From the NCBI GenBank assembly GCA_937891125.1, contig CALAEZ010000351.1:1-23648 (forward strand): 23,648 bases of DNA. Reading direction: 5' to 3'. The notes under the pieces were generated by a model. That model was not told the origin of the DNA. It saw only the letters and a list, made by a program, of their open reading frames with translations, and did no database searches. This document shows positions 13,930 to 22,161 of the stretch, piece by piece; position 1 is the first letter of the stretch, and each line of letters opens with the position of its first letter. This DNA is from an uncultured Treponema sp. GTDB lineage: Bacteria > Spirochaetota > Spirochaetia > Treponematales > Treponemataceae. The position numbers and the translations under genes were made by a program.

Positions 13930-15828
13930 ATGCCTCCAGTAAAAATGCGCGGCGTACAGCGCCCGAAAAATACCAAAAAAACTGTTTCACGTCTTGTTTC
14001 GTATATGGGGCGGTATAAAGCGCTGTGGCCGTTTGTGTTTATATGCGTTGTTGTCAGTTCGCTTTCAAGCGTTGCCGGCACGTATCTTCTGCGTCCAGCC
14101 CTTAATAATTACATTATGCCGTGGATAGGGCATGAAAATCCTGAGCTTTCGGGCTTTGTACACCTGATTGCAGGTATGTTTGCCATTTTTGCTTCTGGAG
14201 CTGTTGCCTCGCTTATTCAGCAGCGGCTCTTGCTCTACATTTCTACGCAAACCTTGTGTGCAATCAGAAAAGATTTGTTTCACCATATGGAAACGCTTCC
14301 CCTGCGCTATTATGACAGCAGACCGCATGGCGTGCTCATGTCGCTGTACACCAATGACACGGATACCTTGCGCGATATGTTTAGTCAGAGCGTTCCGCAG
14401 CTTTTGGTAAGCATTTTTAGCGTGACGGGCGTTTTTATCATGATGCTTGTACTAAGCATTCCGCTTACGCTTATTATGCTCGTCACGATTTTTTGCATGA
14501 TGGTGCTTGCGACAAAAATTGGAAAGAAAAGCGCCGCTTCATTCCGTGAAAATCAAATGCAGATTGGAGCTGTCGATGGCTATATTGAAGAGCTCATTGA
14601 GGGGCAGCGCGTGGTAAAAATCTTTAATCGCGAGGCACAGGCGAATAAGAGCTTTGATGAGCTGAATGAAAAACTTCGGCAGGCGGGAACCTCGGCAAAT
14701 ACCTACGCAAGTATTTTGATGCCAATCATGGGAAATCTTTCGCATTTGCAGTATGCGCTTGTTTCTATTGCGGGAGCGCTTTTAATAATCACTGGGCACA
14801 TGGATGTGGGAACCATTGCAAGCTTTTTGCAATATACGCGCAGCTTTTCCCGCCCAATTACCATGATGAGCCAGCAATTTAACGGCATATTAAATGCGTT
14901 AGCTGGCGCTGAACGAATTTTTGCTGTTATTGATGAAGAAAGCGAGGTTGATGAAGGAACCGTAACGCTTGTAAACGTTATGGAGCAGCCGTCACTCGAG
15001 CACGACGGCAAAACGGTTTTAACTGAATGCTTTGCTCGCACGGGAAACTGGGCATGGAAATATACGCAAAGTGGGCAGCTAAAGAAGGTGCGTGGAGAGG
15101 TTACCTTTACTCATGTCCATTTTACCTACGATGGAAAGAAGCAGATTCTGCATGGCATTGACTTACATGCAGCTCCCGGTGAAAAAATTGCGCTTGTCGG
15201 CTCTACTGGCAGCGGAAAAACAACGATTACCAATCTTCTGACGCGGTTTTACGATATTGAAAACGAAGACGGTTCAATCACTTATGATGGAATTCCTTTG
15301 CGAGAGATAAAAAAAGATGATTTACGAGCTTCGCTTGGCTTTGTGTTACAGGATACGCATCTTTTTACGGGTACCATTCGCGACAATATCCGGTATGGCT
15401 CGCTTGAAGCAACGGATGCGCAGATTGAAGAAGCTGCAAAGCTTGCAAATGCTGATAGCTTTATTCGGCATCTCAGTAACGGCTATGATACTGTTATTAC
15501 CGGTGATGGCTCATCGCTTAGTCAGGGACAGCGGCAACTGCTTGCAATAGCACGAGCGGCAGTGAAGGATCCGCCGGTGCTCATCTTAGACGAAGCTACA
15601 AGCTCTATTGACACCCGTACCGAGGCGCTTATCGAAAAAGGCATGGATAGGCTTATGGAAGGACGAACGGTGTTTGTGATTGCGCATAGATTAAGTACGG
15701 TTCGTAATGCTGACTGTATCATTGTGTTAGAGCATGGTCGCATTATTGAAAAAGGAACGCATGAAGAGCTTCTTGCACTGCACGGAAAGTACTATCAGCT
15801 GTATACTGGCGCATTTGAGTTAGACTAA
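13930..15828 (+). CDS. ABC exporter half-transporter (MsbA/MdlB-like)
   Basis: The 632-aa protein fuses a six-helix exporter membrane domain (about 28-320) to an ATPase domain. The nucleotide-binding motifs are complete: Walker A GSTGSGKTT (about 424-432), Q-loop FVLQDTHLF, signature LSQGQRQ (about 530), Walker B VLILDEATSSID (about 550) and H-loop IAHRLST (about 584). The linker between the domains (VNVMEQPSLEHDG ... QLKKVRGEVTF) is longer than in most relatives. It would work as a dimer in the inner membrane; lipid, peptide and drug export are all possible and the sequence does not decide. An AGGAGAG Shine-Dalgarno precedes the ATG. It is probably co-transcribed with lepB. Confidence 0.9.
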   Translation: MPPVKMRGVQRPKNTKKTVSRLVSYMGRYKALWPFVFICVVVSSLSSVAGTYLLRPALNNYIMPWIGHENPELSGFVHLIAGMFAIFASGAVASLIQQRLLLYISTQTLCAIRKDLFHHMETLPLRYYDSRPHGVLMSLYTNDTDTLRDMFSQSVPQLLVSIFSVTGVFIMMLVLSIPLTLIMLVTIFCMMVLATKIGKKSAASFRENQMQIGAVDGYIEELIEGQRVVKIFNREAQANKSFDELNEKLRQAGTSANTYASILMPIMGNLSHLQYALVSIAGALLIITGHMDVGTIASFLQYTRSFSRPITMMSQQFNGILNALAGAERIFAVIDEESEVDEGTVTLVNVMEQPSLEHDGKTVLTECFARTGNWAWKYTQSGQLKKVRGEVTFTHVHFTYDGKKQILHGIDLHAAPGEKIALVGSTGSGKTTITNLLTRFYDIENEDGSITYDGIPLREIKKDDLRASLGFVLQDTHLFTGTIRDNIRYGSLEATDAQIEEAAKLANADSFIRHLSNGYDTVITGDGSSLSQGQRQLLAIARAAVKDPPVLILDEATSSIDTRTEALIEKGMDRLMEGRTVFVIAHRLSTVRNADCIIVLEHGRIIEKGTHEELLALHGKYYQLYTGAFELD

Positions 15829-15879
15829 GCAACTGTATGCACCGCTTCTAAAAATGCGAGTGGGGCGAGTGCGGTATGC

Positions 15880-18453
15880 TTAGTCCATCCACTTGTTGTA
15901 ATCAGGTGCCTCAAAGCTTTCATCGTCAAAATCGGCGGCGGTCTGTGTCTGTACAATCGAAGGCGTGAGCACCGATTCTGAGACGTCAGAAGCGGTTAGC
16001 GCTAAGCTTACGGTAAGCGGTGCGTTGTCGCGGATAATTAAATCACTTGCAAAGCCAGCCTTGTAAAGCTCTCGCTCTAAGCGGTAGAGGGCAAGACTGC
16101 GCAAATTGGATGAACCCGCATGAACTGAACAGACCTCGGTCGGCTGTGTGCCTTCTAAGAACCACTGCGTCGTCTTATGGTTCCCACACTCTGGCGTTAA
16201 AATGCCGCCACTTACCGAGCAAACTGTTGCTTGAATGACGCCTGTAGCAGGCTTTTCAAAATCTTTGTAGGGAAGCCCATCGTGTGCACGGTTCATGTAG
16301 CGCGCCCACGCATAGCCTGCAAGCGTGCTTCCCGTAAGCTTTAAGCCTAATGACTGTCCTGGTTTATCAAAACCAAACCAGAAAACGCTTGTTAAGTATG
16401 GGGTAAAGCCAACAGCCCATGCATCTGCCCAGTTTTGCGTTGTACCTGTTTTACCGCCCGCAGGAATGGTATATTTTCTGCCTTTTTCGTTTTTGTAGCT
16501 GAATCTATCACCATTTTGACTAGGACCTGCAAGGGTTCCCGTTTTTACGGTATTCTGGAGCAGATTTGCCATGACAAATGCCGTTTGCGGGCTTATGACT
16601 TGAGCCGCATTTCCTTTAGCCTGCTGAGTCTGTCGAATGTCACGTTCTGGGTTCAAAATTATATTGCCGTTTTTATCTTCAACACTACGTATGGCTATTG
16701 GAGTAACCTCCTTACCGCCACTTGCGAATATGGAATAGGCGCGCGCAACCTCTATAGGACGAACCGAGCATACGCCTAAGCCAATAGGATAGCCTGGAAC
16801 AAAGCCTCGTGAAGGCACTTCTTCTGTTGGTATGCCTAACAGTGCAATAGCCCGTTCAATTGCTGCGTCAAAGCCAATTGCGTCAAGCACCTTGATTGAA
16901 GGAATGTTCATTGAGTGGGCAAGTGCATACCAGAGCTCAACATCACCCTCGTATACACCGCGGAAGTCAAGCGGAATGTATGGCTTTCCATCTTTTGTGT
17001 GAAAAACGGTTGGTGTGTCAGAAATGATTGTTGTGGGGGTGAATTCTCGTGTATCAATTGCTGCGCTGTAGTAGAGAGGCTTGAATGATGAGCCTGGCTG
17101 AAGCTTTGCTTGTACTGCGCGTATAAATTGATTTTCGCTGTCAAATTTACTTCCGCCAACAAGAGCGGTAATATAGCCGTTTTCGTTGTCGAGCGAAATC
17201 ATAGTGCCTTCAATCGTCGTTTTCCCCACATTTTGTTTTGCAACAGAATTAGAGCGATTAACAACAGAAAGCTTTAATTTATCCATACCGAACATGAGTG
17301 ACAAAACATCGATAACAGGATTTATATCGCTGTTGTACGTTGATTTTGCAAGTGACTCATTGCGCTGCTCACTCACCTTAATGCCACCGAGGTTAAAGGT
17401 AAGCGCTAAAAGTTCAGAAAGCGGTGTATAGACATTAAAGGCTTCATTTGAACGCACGTCTGTAAAGCTTTGGTATGTTTCATTTGCATAATCGATGTAA
17501 ATATCCATCGTTTCCTGCGCAGCCTGCTGATGCTTTAAGTTCAGTGTTGTGTTTACGGTAAAACCACTGGTGTAAATGTCGTCCGTGCCGTAAATCATGC
17601 TTCCTAATTCGCGTCGTACATATTCACTAAACCAAGGTGCTTTATCATCATGGCTAAATGTGGCCGCGCTTGAGGTGCGCGTGTAATCAAAGCTTCCCCA
17701 GTAGTTGTCAAAGGACTCATCTGCCTGCTCTTGTGTAATATAGCCAGATGTGACCATGGCGGTAAGTACATTTTTCTGCCGTTCCATGGCGGCATTAGGG
17801 TGATCAAACGGGTTAAATGCGGCAGGGTTCGAAAGCTGAACCACAAGAATAGCTGCTTCTGCGGGGGTTATCTCCTCTGCACCATGTCCAAAGTAATATT
17901 TACTTGCCGCATTGACACCGTATGTACCGCCTCCAAAATAAATCTTGTTGAGATACAGCTCAAGAATTTCATCTTTTGAGTATCTGCGCTCCATTTGAAG
18001 CGCCCACCAAAGTTCTTTTAGCTTTCGTTTATACGAATAGTCTGAACGGTCGCAATACAATGTTCCTGCGATTTGCTGAGTGAGGGTAGAGCCACCACCG
18101 AGTGATAGATGCATAAGCTTTCCTACAACAGCACGAAAAAGGGCCTTTGTGGAAAAACCGCGATGGTAATAGAAAATACGGTCTTCGCGTGAAAGCAGTG
18201 CGTCAATCATGTGCTGTGGGAGTTTTTTTATACTGATAATTTCACGTTTTTCTTCACTTGCAAGCTCTGTAATTAGTTCGCCATTTATGTCAAGCAATTT
18301 TGTAGGAAGCGCTGTTGAAAATTCAGTAAAATGTTCGTTGTCTTTTATATATTTCGTTTGTGCAAGAGCGATTCCAAGTAGTGAGCCAAAAAGCCCTGCA
18401 AAGAAAAAAAGGCTTACAACAAGCAAGCAGGTAGATACCTTTATTTTCGACAT
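15880..18453 (-). CDS. Class A penicillin-binding protein (PBP1A-like)
   Basis: A bifunctional peptidoglycan synthase of 857 residues from ATG 18453. An N-terminal anchor (about 6-30) is followed by a GT51 glycosyltransferase domain: SREDRIFYYHRG with Glu90, then GGGSTLTQQIAG (119-130), and ELYLNKIYFGGGTYGV. The transpeptidase domain has SSFK (nucleophile Ser near 455), HSMNIPS (SxN near 512) and KTGTTQNWADAW (KTG near 668). All catalytic motifs are present. The C-terminus ends in an acidic tail (DDESFEAPDYNKWMD). A longer frame to 18618 exists but runs across a near-consensus promoter, so the shorter start is chosen. It converges with the ABC exporter; only 51 bases separate the stops and I see no terminator there. 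Confidence 0.93.
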   Translation of the reverse strand: MSKIKVSTCLLVVSLFFFAGLFGSLLGIALAQTKYIKDNEHFTEFSTALPTKLLDINGELITELASEEKREIISIKKLPQHMIDALLSREDRIFYYHRGFSTKALFRAVVGKLMHLSLGGGSTLTQQIAGTLYCDRSDYSYKRKLKELWWALQMERRYSKDEILELYLNKIYFGGGTYGVNAASKYYFGHGAEEITPAEAAILVVQLSNPAAFNPFDHPNAAMERQKNVLTAMVTSGYITQEQADESFDNYWGSFDYTRTSSAATFSHDDKAPWFSEYVRRELGSMIYGTDDIYTSGFTVNTTLNLKHQQAAQETMDIYIDYANETYQSFTDVRSNEAFNVYTPLSELLALTFNLGGIKVSEQRNESLAKSTYNSDINPVIDVLSLMFGMDKLKLSVVNRSNSVAKQNVGKTTIEGTMISLDNENGYITALVGGSKFDSENQFIRAVQAKLQPGSSFKPLYYSAAIDTREFTPTTIISDTPTVFHTKDGKPYIPLDFRGVYEGDVELWYALAHSMNIPSIKVLDAIGFDAAIERAIALLGIPTEEVPSRGFVPGYPIGLGVCSVRPIEVARAYSIFASGGKEVTPIAIRSVEDKNGNIILNPERDIRQTQQAKGNAAQVISPQTAFVMANLLQNTVKTGTLAGPSQNGDRFSYKNEKGRKYTIPAGGKTGTTQNWADAWAVGFTPYLTSVFWFGFDKPGQSLGLKLTGSTLAGYAWARYMNRAHDGLPYKDFEKPATGVIQATVCSVSGGILTPECGNHKTTQWFLEGTQPTEVCSVHAGSSNLRSLALYRLERELYKAGFASDLIIRDNAPLTVSLALTASDVSESVLTPSIVQTQTAADFDDESFEAPDYNKWMD

Positions 18454-18462
18454 AATGGGTAA

Positions 18463-18491
18463 ATGATAGAAGAATCCGCCGCTTATGTCAA
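18463..18491 (-). promoter_or_regulatory. Strong promoter of the PBP gene, near-leaderless
   Basis: On the minus strand consensus TTGACA (18486-18491), a 17-base spacer and TATCAT (18463-18468). The predicted start is about 18456, three bases before the ATG at 18453. No Shine-Dalgarno is present between the -10 and the ATG. Confidence 0.75.
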
Positions 18492-18618
18492 ATACTGAAA
18501 AAATATATAAAAACGTAAAGAAAAAAGTAAAGATTTTGTACCCTATGGACGATATTATAAATGCAGGGTATGCAATTATCCCCTCCCACCCATTGGTACC
18601 CTGTTGCCTGATGGGCAT

Positions 18619-18646
18619 AAGACCGACGTAAGTCGGTCTTTTTTTT
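18619..18646 (+). terminator. Intrinsic terminator with no obvious upstream plus-strand gene
   Basis: A perfect 9-bp stem, AAGACCGAC (18619-18627) with GTCGGTCTT (18632-18640), a GTAA loop, and a T tract to 18646. Orientation is for plus-strand RNA, yet the nearest plus-strand gene ends at 15828 and the PBP gene in between is on the other strand. It may end a small RNA. Confidence 0.8.
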
Positions 18647-18720
18647 ACTATGCGCTTTTTTACGTTTTTTTGAAGCTAGTTTGACATTTACAGAATGTAA
18701 AATACTTTTTTTTCGGGCAT

Positions 18721-18766
18721 AAAAAAACACCATCGAGAAAATGAAGCAATCTCTCGGTGGTGTTTT
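18721..18766 (-). terminator. Terminator of the rsb operon
   Basis: Arms 18724-18738 and 18752-18766 pair over 15 bases with one G-U, loop of 13. On the minus strand it ends in a run of seven T. It lies about 30 bases beyond the stop of the RsbW-like gene. A shorter T run on the plus side may make it work in both directions. Confidence 0.85.
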
Positions 18767-18793
18767 ATATTGCATTTTACAAGCTTGTGTTAC

Positions 18794-19348
18794 TTATTCT
18801 CCGATTGTGACACCTGCGTGCTTTTTCTGGAATTTTTTGAGCATTGCAACACCGTTTCGCTTTCCGTTGTAGACAAAGCCACCATTCCAATACTCAAGAG
18901 CTGCAAACAAAGCGTTGCCGCCGTCCTGGTCATCAGATTTTTTTGTACGGAAAGATACAAAGTCAGCCAAAGCTTCAAAGTTAGAGTTATGCAAACATTC
19001 AAGACGCTTGCGATTAAATTCATTCCATTTTTCCAGATCCTTAAAGCCTTCGCCTTCGTCCTGAACGATAATGTGCGCATGAGAAGGGCTGAAAGAATAC
19101 CAAACTCGTACCTTTTTGTTGATGTCGCAGTCATTTCCATGCTTTACCGCATTTTTGATTACTTCGCTAATCTGCTGTTCAAGTAGGTTGATTTCCTTAA
19201 TCTCAAGCGGTGCTGACTGCACAATCAGCAATGTAAAATAACGAATTTGGCGGAAGTCTGATGGAAATTCCTTGTACAACATGTTTGTAGTATCGAACAG
19301 CGGATCGTTGTCATCAGAGCGTAACTCTTTGATTTCGTTCTCTTCCAT
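18794..19348 (-). CDS. RsbW/SpoIIAB-like serine kinase (anti-sigma or switch protein)
   Basis: A 184-aa protein with a HATPase_c fold: N-box LLEQQISEVIKNAVKHGND (about 55-73), G1 box VQDEGEGF (95-102), and a late GGNALFAALEYWN (about 143-155). RsbW proteins phosphorylate a STAS antagonist and, when free, bind a sigma factor or another partner. No sigma factor gene is visible in the window. ATG 19348 is chosen because GGAGG (19359-19363) lies 10 bases upstream; an ATG at 19375 would overlap the end of the STAS remnant and lacks a ribosome site. It is the last gene of the operon, followed by a strong terminator. The family is clear; the regulated target is unknown. Confidence 0.85.
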   Translation of the reverse strand: MEENEIKELRSDDNDPLFDTTNMLYKEFPSDFRQIRYFTLLIVQSAPLEIKEINLLEQQISEVIKNAVKHGNDCDINKKVRVWYSFSPSHAHIIVQDEGEGFKDLEKWNEFNRKRLECLHNSNFEALADFVSFRTKKSDDQDGGNALFAALEYWNGGFVYNGKRNGVAMLKKFQKKHAGVTIGE

Positions 19349-19358
19349 TTGTGGTATT

Positions 19359-19363
19359 CCTCC
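19359..19363 (-). promoter_or_regulatory. Shine-Dalgarno that fixes the rsbW-like start
   Basis: GGAGG on the minus strand lies 10 bases before ATG 19348 and inside the longer frame that starts at 19375, which argues for the shorter product. Confidence 0.7.
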
Positions 19364-19367
19364 AAAA

Positions 19368-19506
19368 TTATTCATTTACCATAAGCAGTGCTTCTTCAAC
19401 ACTGTTGGCGATTGGAAAATAACCCATAAGCTTGGTCAGTTCAATAACCTTCTTTACCGAGCCATGGATGTTAGACATCACCATTTTTTCGAATCTTCAG
19501 TTCCAT
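19368..19506 (-). pseudogene. Collapsed STAS anti-sigma-factor antagonist (RsbV-like), internal deletion
   Basis: A good Shine-Dalgarno (AGGAG, 19513-19517) and ATG 19506 open a frame reading MELKIRKNGDV, a typical STAS N-terminus, that stops at TAA 19473-19471. A frame shifted by one (ATG 19478 to TAA 19370-19368) then reads SNIHGSVKKVIELTKLMG followed by YFPIANSVEEALLMVNE, the typical STAS C-terminus. A normal protein is about 110 residues; roughly 60, including the strand core and the phosphorylated serine, are missing, and the join is out of frame. It sits exactly where rsbV belongs, between the phosphatase and the kinase genes. The second frame could yield a 36-residue peptide. Real deletion or assembly error cannot be told apart here. 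Confidence 0.82.
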
Positions 19507-19522
19507 AAAAAGCTCCTTTTAC

Positions 19523-21169
19523 CTACTGAATCTTTACTACAAGAAGTGTCTGGTCATCGTGCAATTTCTCGGTGCCAAGAAACTTCCTTATGTCGTCTTT
19601 TACCCGGTTTGCAATGTCTTTGCCGGATAACTTATTATTGGCTTTTACGACAGCTGCAAGACGATCGAGTGAATACTGCTTACCTTGACTGTTAAGCGCT
19701 TCGATCAAACCGTCACTGAATGTTATTATACTATCTCCGCTTGTCCCTGTAAATTCAAAATCCTTGTATGTAGACGTTTTTTCCACACCTACAGGGGCAC
19801 TATCTTGCGACAGCTTTTCAATAGCATCCTTTTGCGCATTATAGCGATACACAGGAGTTGAGCCACCTGTCGCTAACTGAAATTTCTTTTTAAGCGGATC
19901 ATAGTTCAAGAGTGCAACAGACGCAAAATGGTCGATACTGTTTCCTTCGCTACAAATGCCACGGTTTGCCCAGCTTAAGATGGTTCCTGCACTCTGTGTG
20001 GTATTCGTTATTAGACGCAACATCGCACGAATCATAACCATAATGAGCAGTGAATTCATGCCCTTGCCAGCAACGTCCATCAAAACAAATGAAATGCGAT
20101 CCTTACGGGCTTGAATAACGTCATAGTAGTCGCTGCAAACGCCTGCAGACTGGTCGGTATAGCAACCGATAGAAATGCCTGCAATAACAGGAAGCTTTTT
20201 TGCAATGAGCTGTTTTTGCAAGCCGAGTGCAATACCGCTTTCCTTGGTAAGCTCTTGGCGATCATTGTATTGCTGGAAGCTGTAGCGTGTTTTCAAGGCA
20301 ACGCTTGCAAAATCTCCGAGTGTAAGTGTCCAACCGTATTCCGTTTCAGTAAACGGTGTTTTGTCTGGATTTCGCGAAAGTGCAAGTAAGCCAGTTACTA
20401 TGTCGCCGTGTTTTAGAGGCAAGAAAATATAGCTTCCACATTTCAAGAAATCCTCTGGACCGTTTTGGAATATGCGGTTGTCTTCCTTAGGGTTTTGAAT
20501 AAGCGCAGGTTTTCCTGCACTCGCAATTTCTCCAAAAATATTGTCGCGCAAAGCAAACTGTGCAAATTTAAAGCTTGTTTGTACCCGCAATGGCTTGTGC
20601 GGAAGGTCTTCGGGAAGCTTATAGGGTGGCGGAAATTCGCCATTAAACGATTTTACGGCAATGACATCTTCGAAATCGTCAACAACAAGTACAACGCCAC
20701 CGTCAGCATTGGTGATGGTACAGGCAGCCTTGTTTATTGTGTCAAGCAACGTCTGTAGTCCCTCGTCCTGAGAAAAGGAATCTGCGGCGGTCGTTATAAA
20801 ACCAATGCCCGTTTCGAGCATTTTAACTTCGGCGGGAGCTAAGTCCTCTACAATTGTTGCGGGAGCGAGCGTTTGCTCTGCCTGCTGAATTACAACGTTT
20901 TTTTCTTTTGGCTTACCGAATGCAAGCATAACGCAGTATGGAATAAGTAAGGCAACGGCAAGCAGCAAAAATAACGAGAAGTACAGAACATTTCCTGTCG
21001 CAAGTACGTTAAAGCAGGAAAATGCGAGCACAGCCAAAGCAAAAAAAGAAATAAAGCTAACCTTTGCCGTGTTTCTTATTTTTATGATAGCAAGCATGAC
21101 TGCCAGAAATATCGCTAGTATCGCGATTGTCAGCAATGGTGCATAAACTGCAGTGCTTAATGATGACAA
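19523..21169 (-). CDS. Membrane GAF-PP2C (SpoIIE/RsbU-like) serine phosphatase, TTG start
   Basis: The 548-aa protein has three or more N-terminal hydrophobic segments (about 8-30, 37-57, 61-84), a linker, a GAF domain (about 133-300) and a SpoIIE-type PP2C phosphatase (about 320-548). Metal ligands are visible: SDYYDV (346-351), LMDVAGKGMNS (363-373), FSDGLIEA (484-491) and HDDQTLL near 541. Such proteins dephosphorylate a STAS antagonist, freeing a switch partner from the RsbW kinase. Translation begins at TTG 21169-21167, with GGGAG (21177-21181) at 7 bases. It has its own promoter. The STAS substrate encoded just downstream is broken, so it may act on an antagonist encoded elsewhere. Confidence 0.9.
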   Translation of the reverse strand: MSSLSTAVYAPLLTIAILAIFLAVMLAIIKIRNTAKVSFISFFALAVLAFSCFNVLATGNVLYFSLFLLLAVALLIPYCVMLAFGKPKEKNVVIQQAEQTLAPATIVEDLAPAEVKMLETGIGFITTAADSFSQDEGLQTLLDTINKAACTITNADGGVVLVVDDFEDVIAVKSFNGEFPPPYKLPEDLPHKPLRVQTSFKFAQFALRDNIFGEIASAGKPALIQNPKEDNRIFQNGPEDFLKCGSYIFLPLKHGDIVTGLLALSRNPDKTPFTETEYGWTLTLGDFASVALKTRYSFQQYNDRQELTKESGIALGLQKQLIAKKLPVIAGISIGCYTDQSAGVCSDYYDVIQARKDRISFVLMDVAGKGMNSLLIMVMIRAMLRLITNTTQSAGTILSWANRGICSEGNSIDHFASVALLNYDPLKKKFQLATGGSTPVYRYNAQKDAIEKLSQDSAPVGVEKTSTYKDFEFTGTSGDSIITFSDGLIEALNSQGKQYSLDRLAAVVKANNKLSGKDIANRVKDDIRKFLGTEKLHDDQTLLVVKIQ

Positions 21170-21203
21170 ATTTTTACTCCCTTTTTCTTAACACTCTAAA
21201 CGT

Positions 21204-21232
21204 ATTTTACCATTGAAATATGCTACCGTCAA
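21204..21232 (-). promoter_or_regulatory. Promoter of the rsb-like operon
   Basis: On the minus strand TTGACG (21227-21232), a 17-base spacer, and TAAAAT (21204-21209). The -35 overlaps the TGA of the upstream ParB-like gene (21229-21231). The predicted leader of about 28 bases contains the GGGAG Shine-Dalgarno for the TTG start. Confidence 0.75.
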
Positions 21233-22161
21233 GTTTTTGTATTCTTTTTGATTTGTATTTTAAGGATTAGCTCTGCAAGTCGATTTAAGACGTGCAGGAG
21301 CGGAGAGCGGACATACCGATGCTTAAAGTCAATCGTTGTTTCATCGATCGAGATAGTTTCGCCAAATTTTTGTTTGAGCTCGTCCCAGTATTTTATAATC
21401 CAGACGTACATGTCGTCTTTTGTTCGTCCCTTGAACGCGGACATAATGTGGTGGCTGTCAATACTATGGATGACGGGAAGGTATACCGTGTTAAACCATG
21501 ATAGAATGGCATCGGTCAGCGGAATTTCTTCGCTTTTGTTCATGTTTATGTAGTATTTGTGGGTCAGAATATGATTGTACACAACATCGTACTGACCAGG
21601 AACCGAAAAATCAAGGCGCCAGTAGTCAGTAATGTCGCCAAAATTGGTTTCTGCATAAAAGACACGTTTTTCGTAGTCGATAACCTGTTTCGTCATTTTT
21701 TCAAGCGTGTCACCTGGATGTAGTTTTATCTCGCTTTGCAGGCTGACGACCTCGGCATCGATATATTCAATGCCCTTTGTTTTTGCAACAGAAACGCGGT
21801 GGTTGCCATCGCGCACAAAGTAAATGCTACCAAGTTCGTACAATGTTATGGGCGGAAGGGGAATATCCTGTATATGCGCCATGTCAATGTGTTCCCAGCG
21901 CGTTTTTAGGTGCATGTTTTTGGGAAAGAATCTGCTGTCAAAGTCACGGTAGCGGCCTTCGCTTCCTACAATGCGGGAAACAGGCACAACTTGCATTCCC
22001 TTGTAGACTTCGCCTTGTGGCTTTAAAAGCTTTTTTATGTCAGAAAACGAAATGAGCATTGCTTCGTCTGGCGTCAGAAAATGCTGAATCTCATTAAAAA
22101 GCGCCTTATTGTGTGCTTTTGAAAAGTCGCTTTCTGTTTGTACGGCTATATCCGCTCTCAT
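21229..22161 (-). CDS. ParB/Srx-like (DGNHR motif) protein of unknown role
   Basis: A 310-aa soluble protein. Residues about 56-135 resemble a ParB N-terminal-like fold: VVPVSRIVGSEGRYRDF, an IPLPPITLYELG strand, and the core YFVRDGNHRVSVAK (114-127). ParB-like domains bind or hydrolyse nucleotides, but many DGNHR proteins are uncharacterised. I see no helix-turn-helix, so DNA binding is not supported. The C-terminal half (YDVVYNHILTHKYYINMNK and on) is unrecognised and rich in aromatic residues. AAGGAG (22169-22174) precedes the ATG, which shares ATGA with the metallophosphoesterase stop, so the two are translationally coupled. Confidence 0.7.
   Translation of the reverse strand: MRADIAVQTESDFSKAHNKALFNEIQHFLTPDEAMLISFSDIKKLLKPQGEVYKGMQVVPVSRIVGSEGRYRDFDSRFFPKNMHLKTRWEHIDMAHIQDIPLPPITLYELGSIYFVRDGNHRVSVAKTKGIEYIDAEVVSLQSEIKLHPGDTLEKMTKQVIDYEKRVFYAETNFGDITDYWRLDFSVPGQYDVVYNHILTHKYYINMNKSEEIPLTDAILSWFNTVYLPVIHSIDSHHIMSAFKGRTKDDMYVWIIKYWDELKQKFGETISIDETTIDFKHRYVRSPLLHVLNRLAELILKIQIKKNTKT

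Larger units (their letters stand above)
18454..18793. other. Intergenic region between PBP and the rsbW-like gene (340 bases)
   Basis: No protein gene is supportable here. It holds the PBP promoter at the left end, an A-rich tract (about 18491-18535), a stretch with three mutually complementary segments, TACCCT (18539-18544), CAGGGTA (18564-18570) and TACCCTG (18597-18603), a plus-strand terminator, and the minus-strand terminator of the rsb operon. The middle segment can pair with either flanking one. No convincing plus-strand promoter was found; the best -10-like site is TATAAA at 18556-18561 with a poor -35. Confidence 0.5.

Noticed and set aside
15829..15879. Possible bidirectional terminator between the ABC exporter and PBP genes
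   Set aside because: No stem with a T tract could be found in the 51 bases.
18454..18618. N-terminal extension of 55 residues on the PBP gene
   Set aside because: It crosses a TTGACA-17-TATCAT promoter; the shorter start gives a normal short cytoplasmic tail and anchor.
18536..18646. SRP 4.5S RNA or 6S RNA in the orphan-terminator region
   Set aside because: The conserved SRP tip sequence is absent, and the 5' and 3' ends do not form the long 6S-type hairpin.
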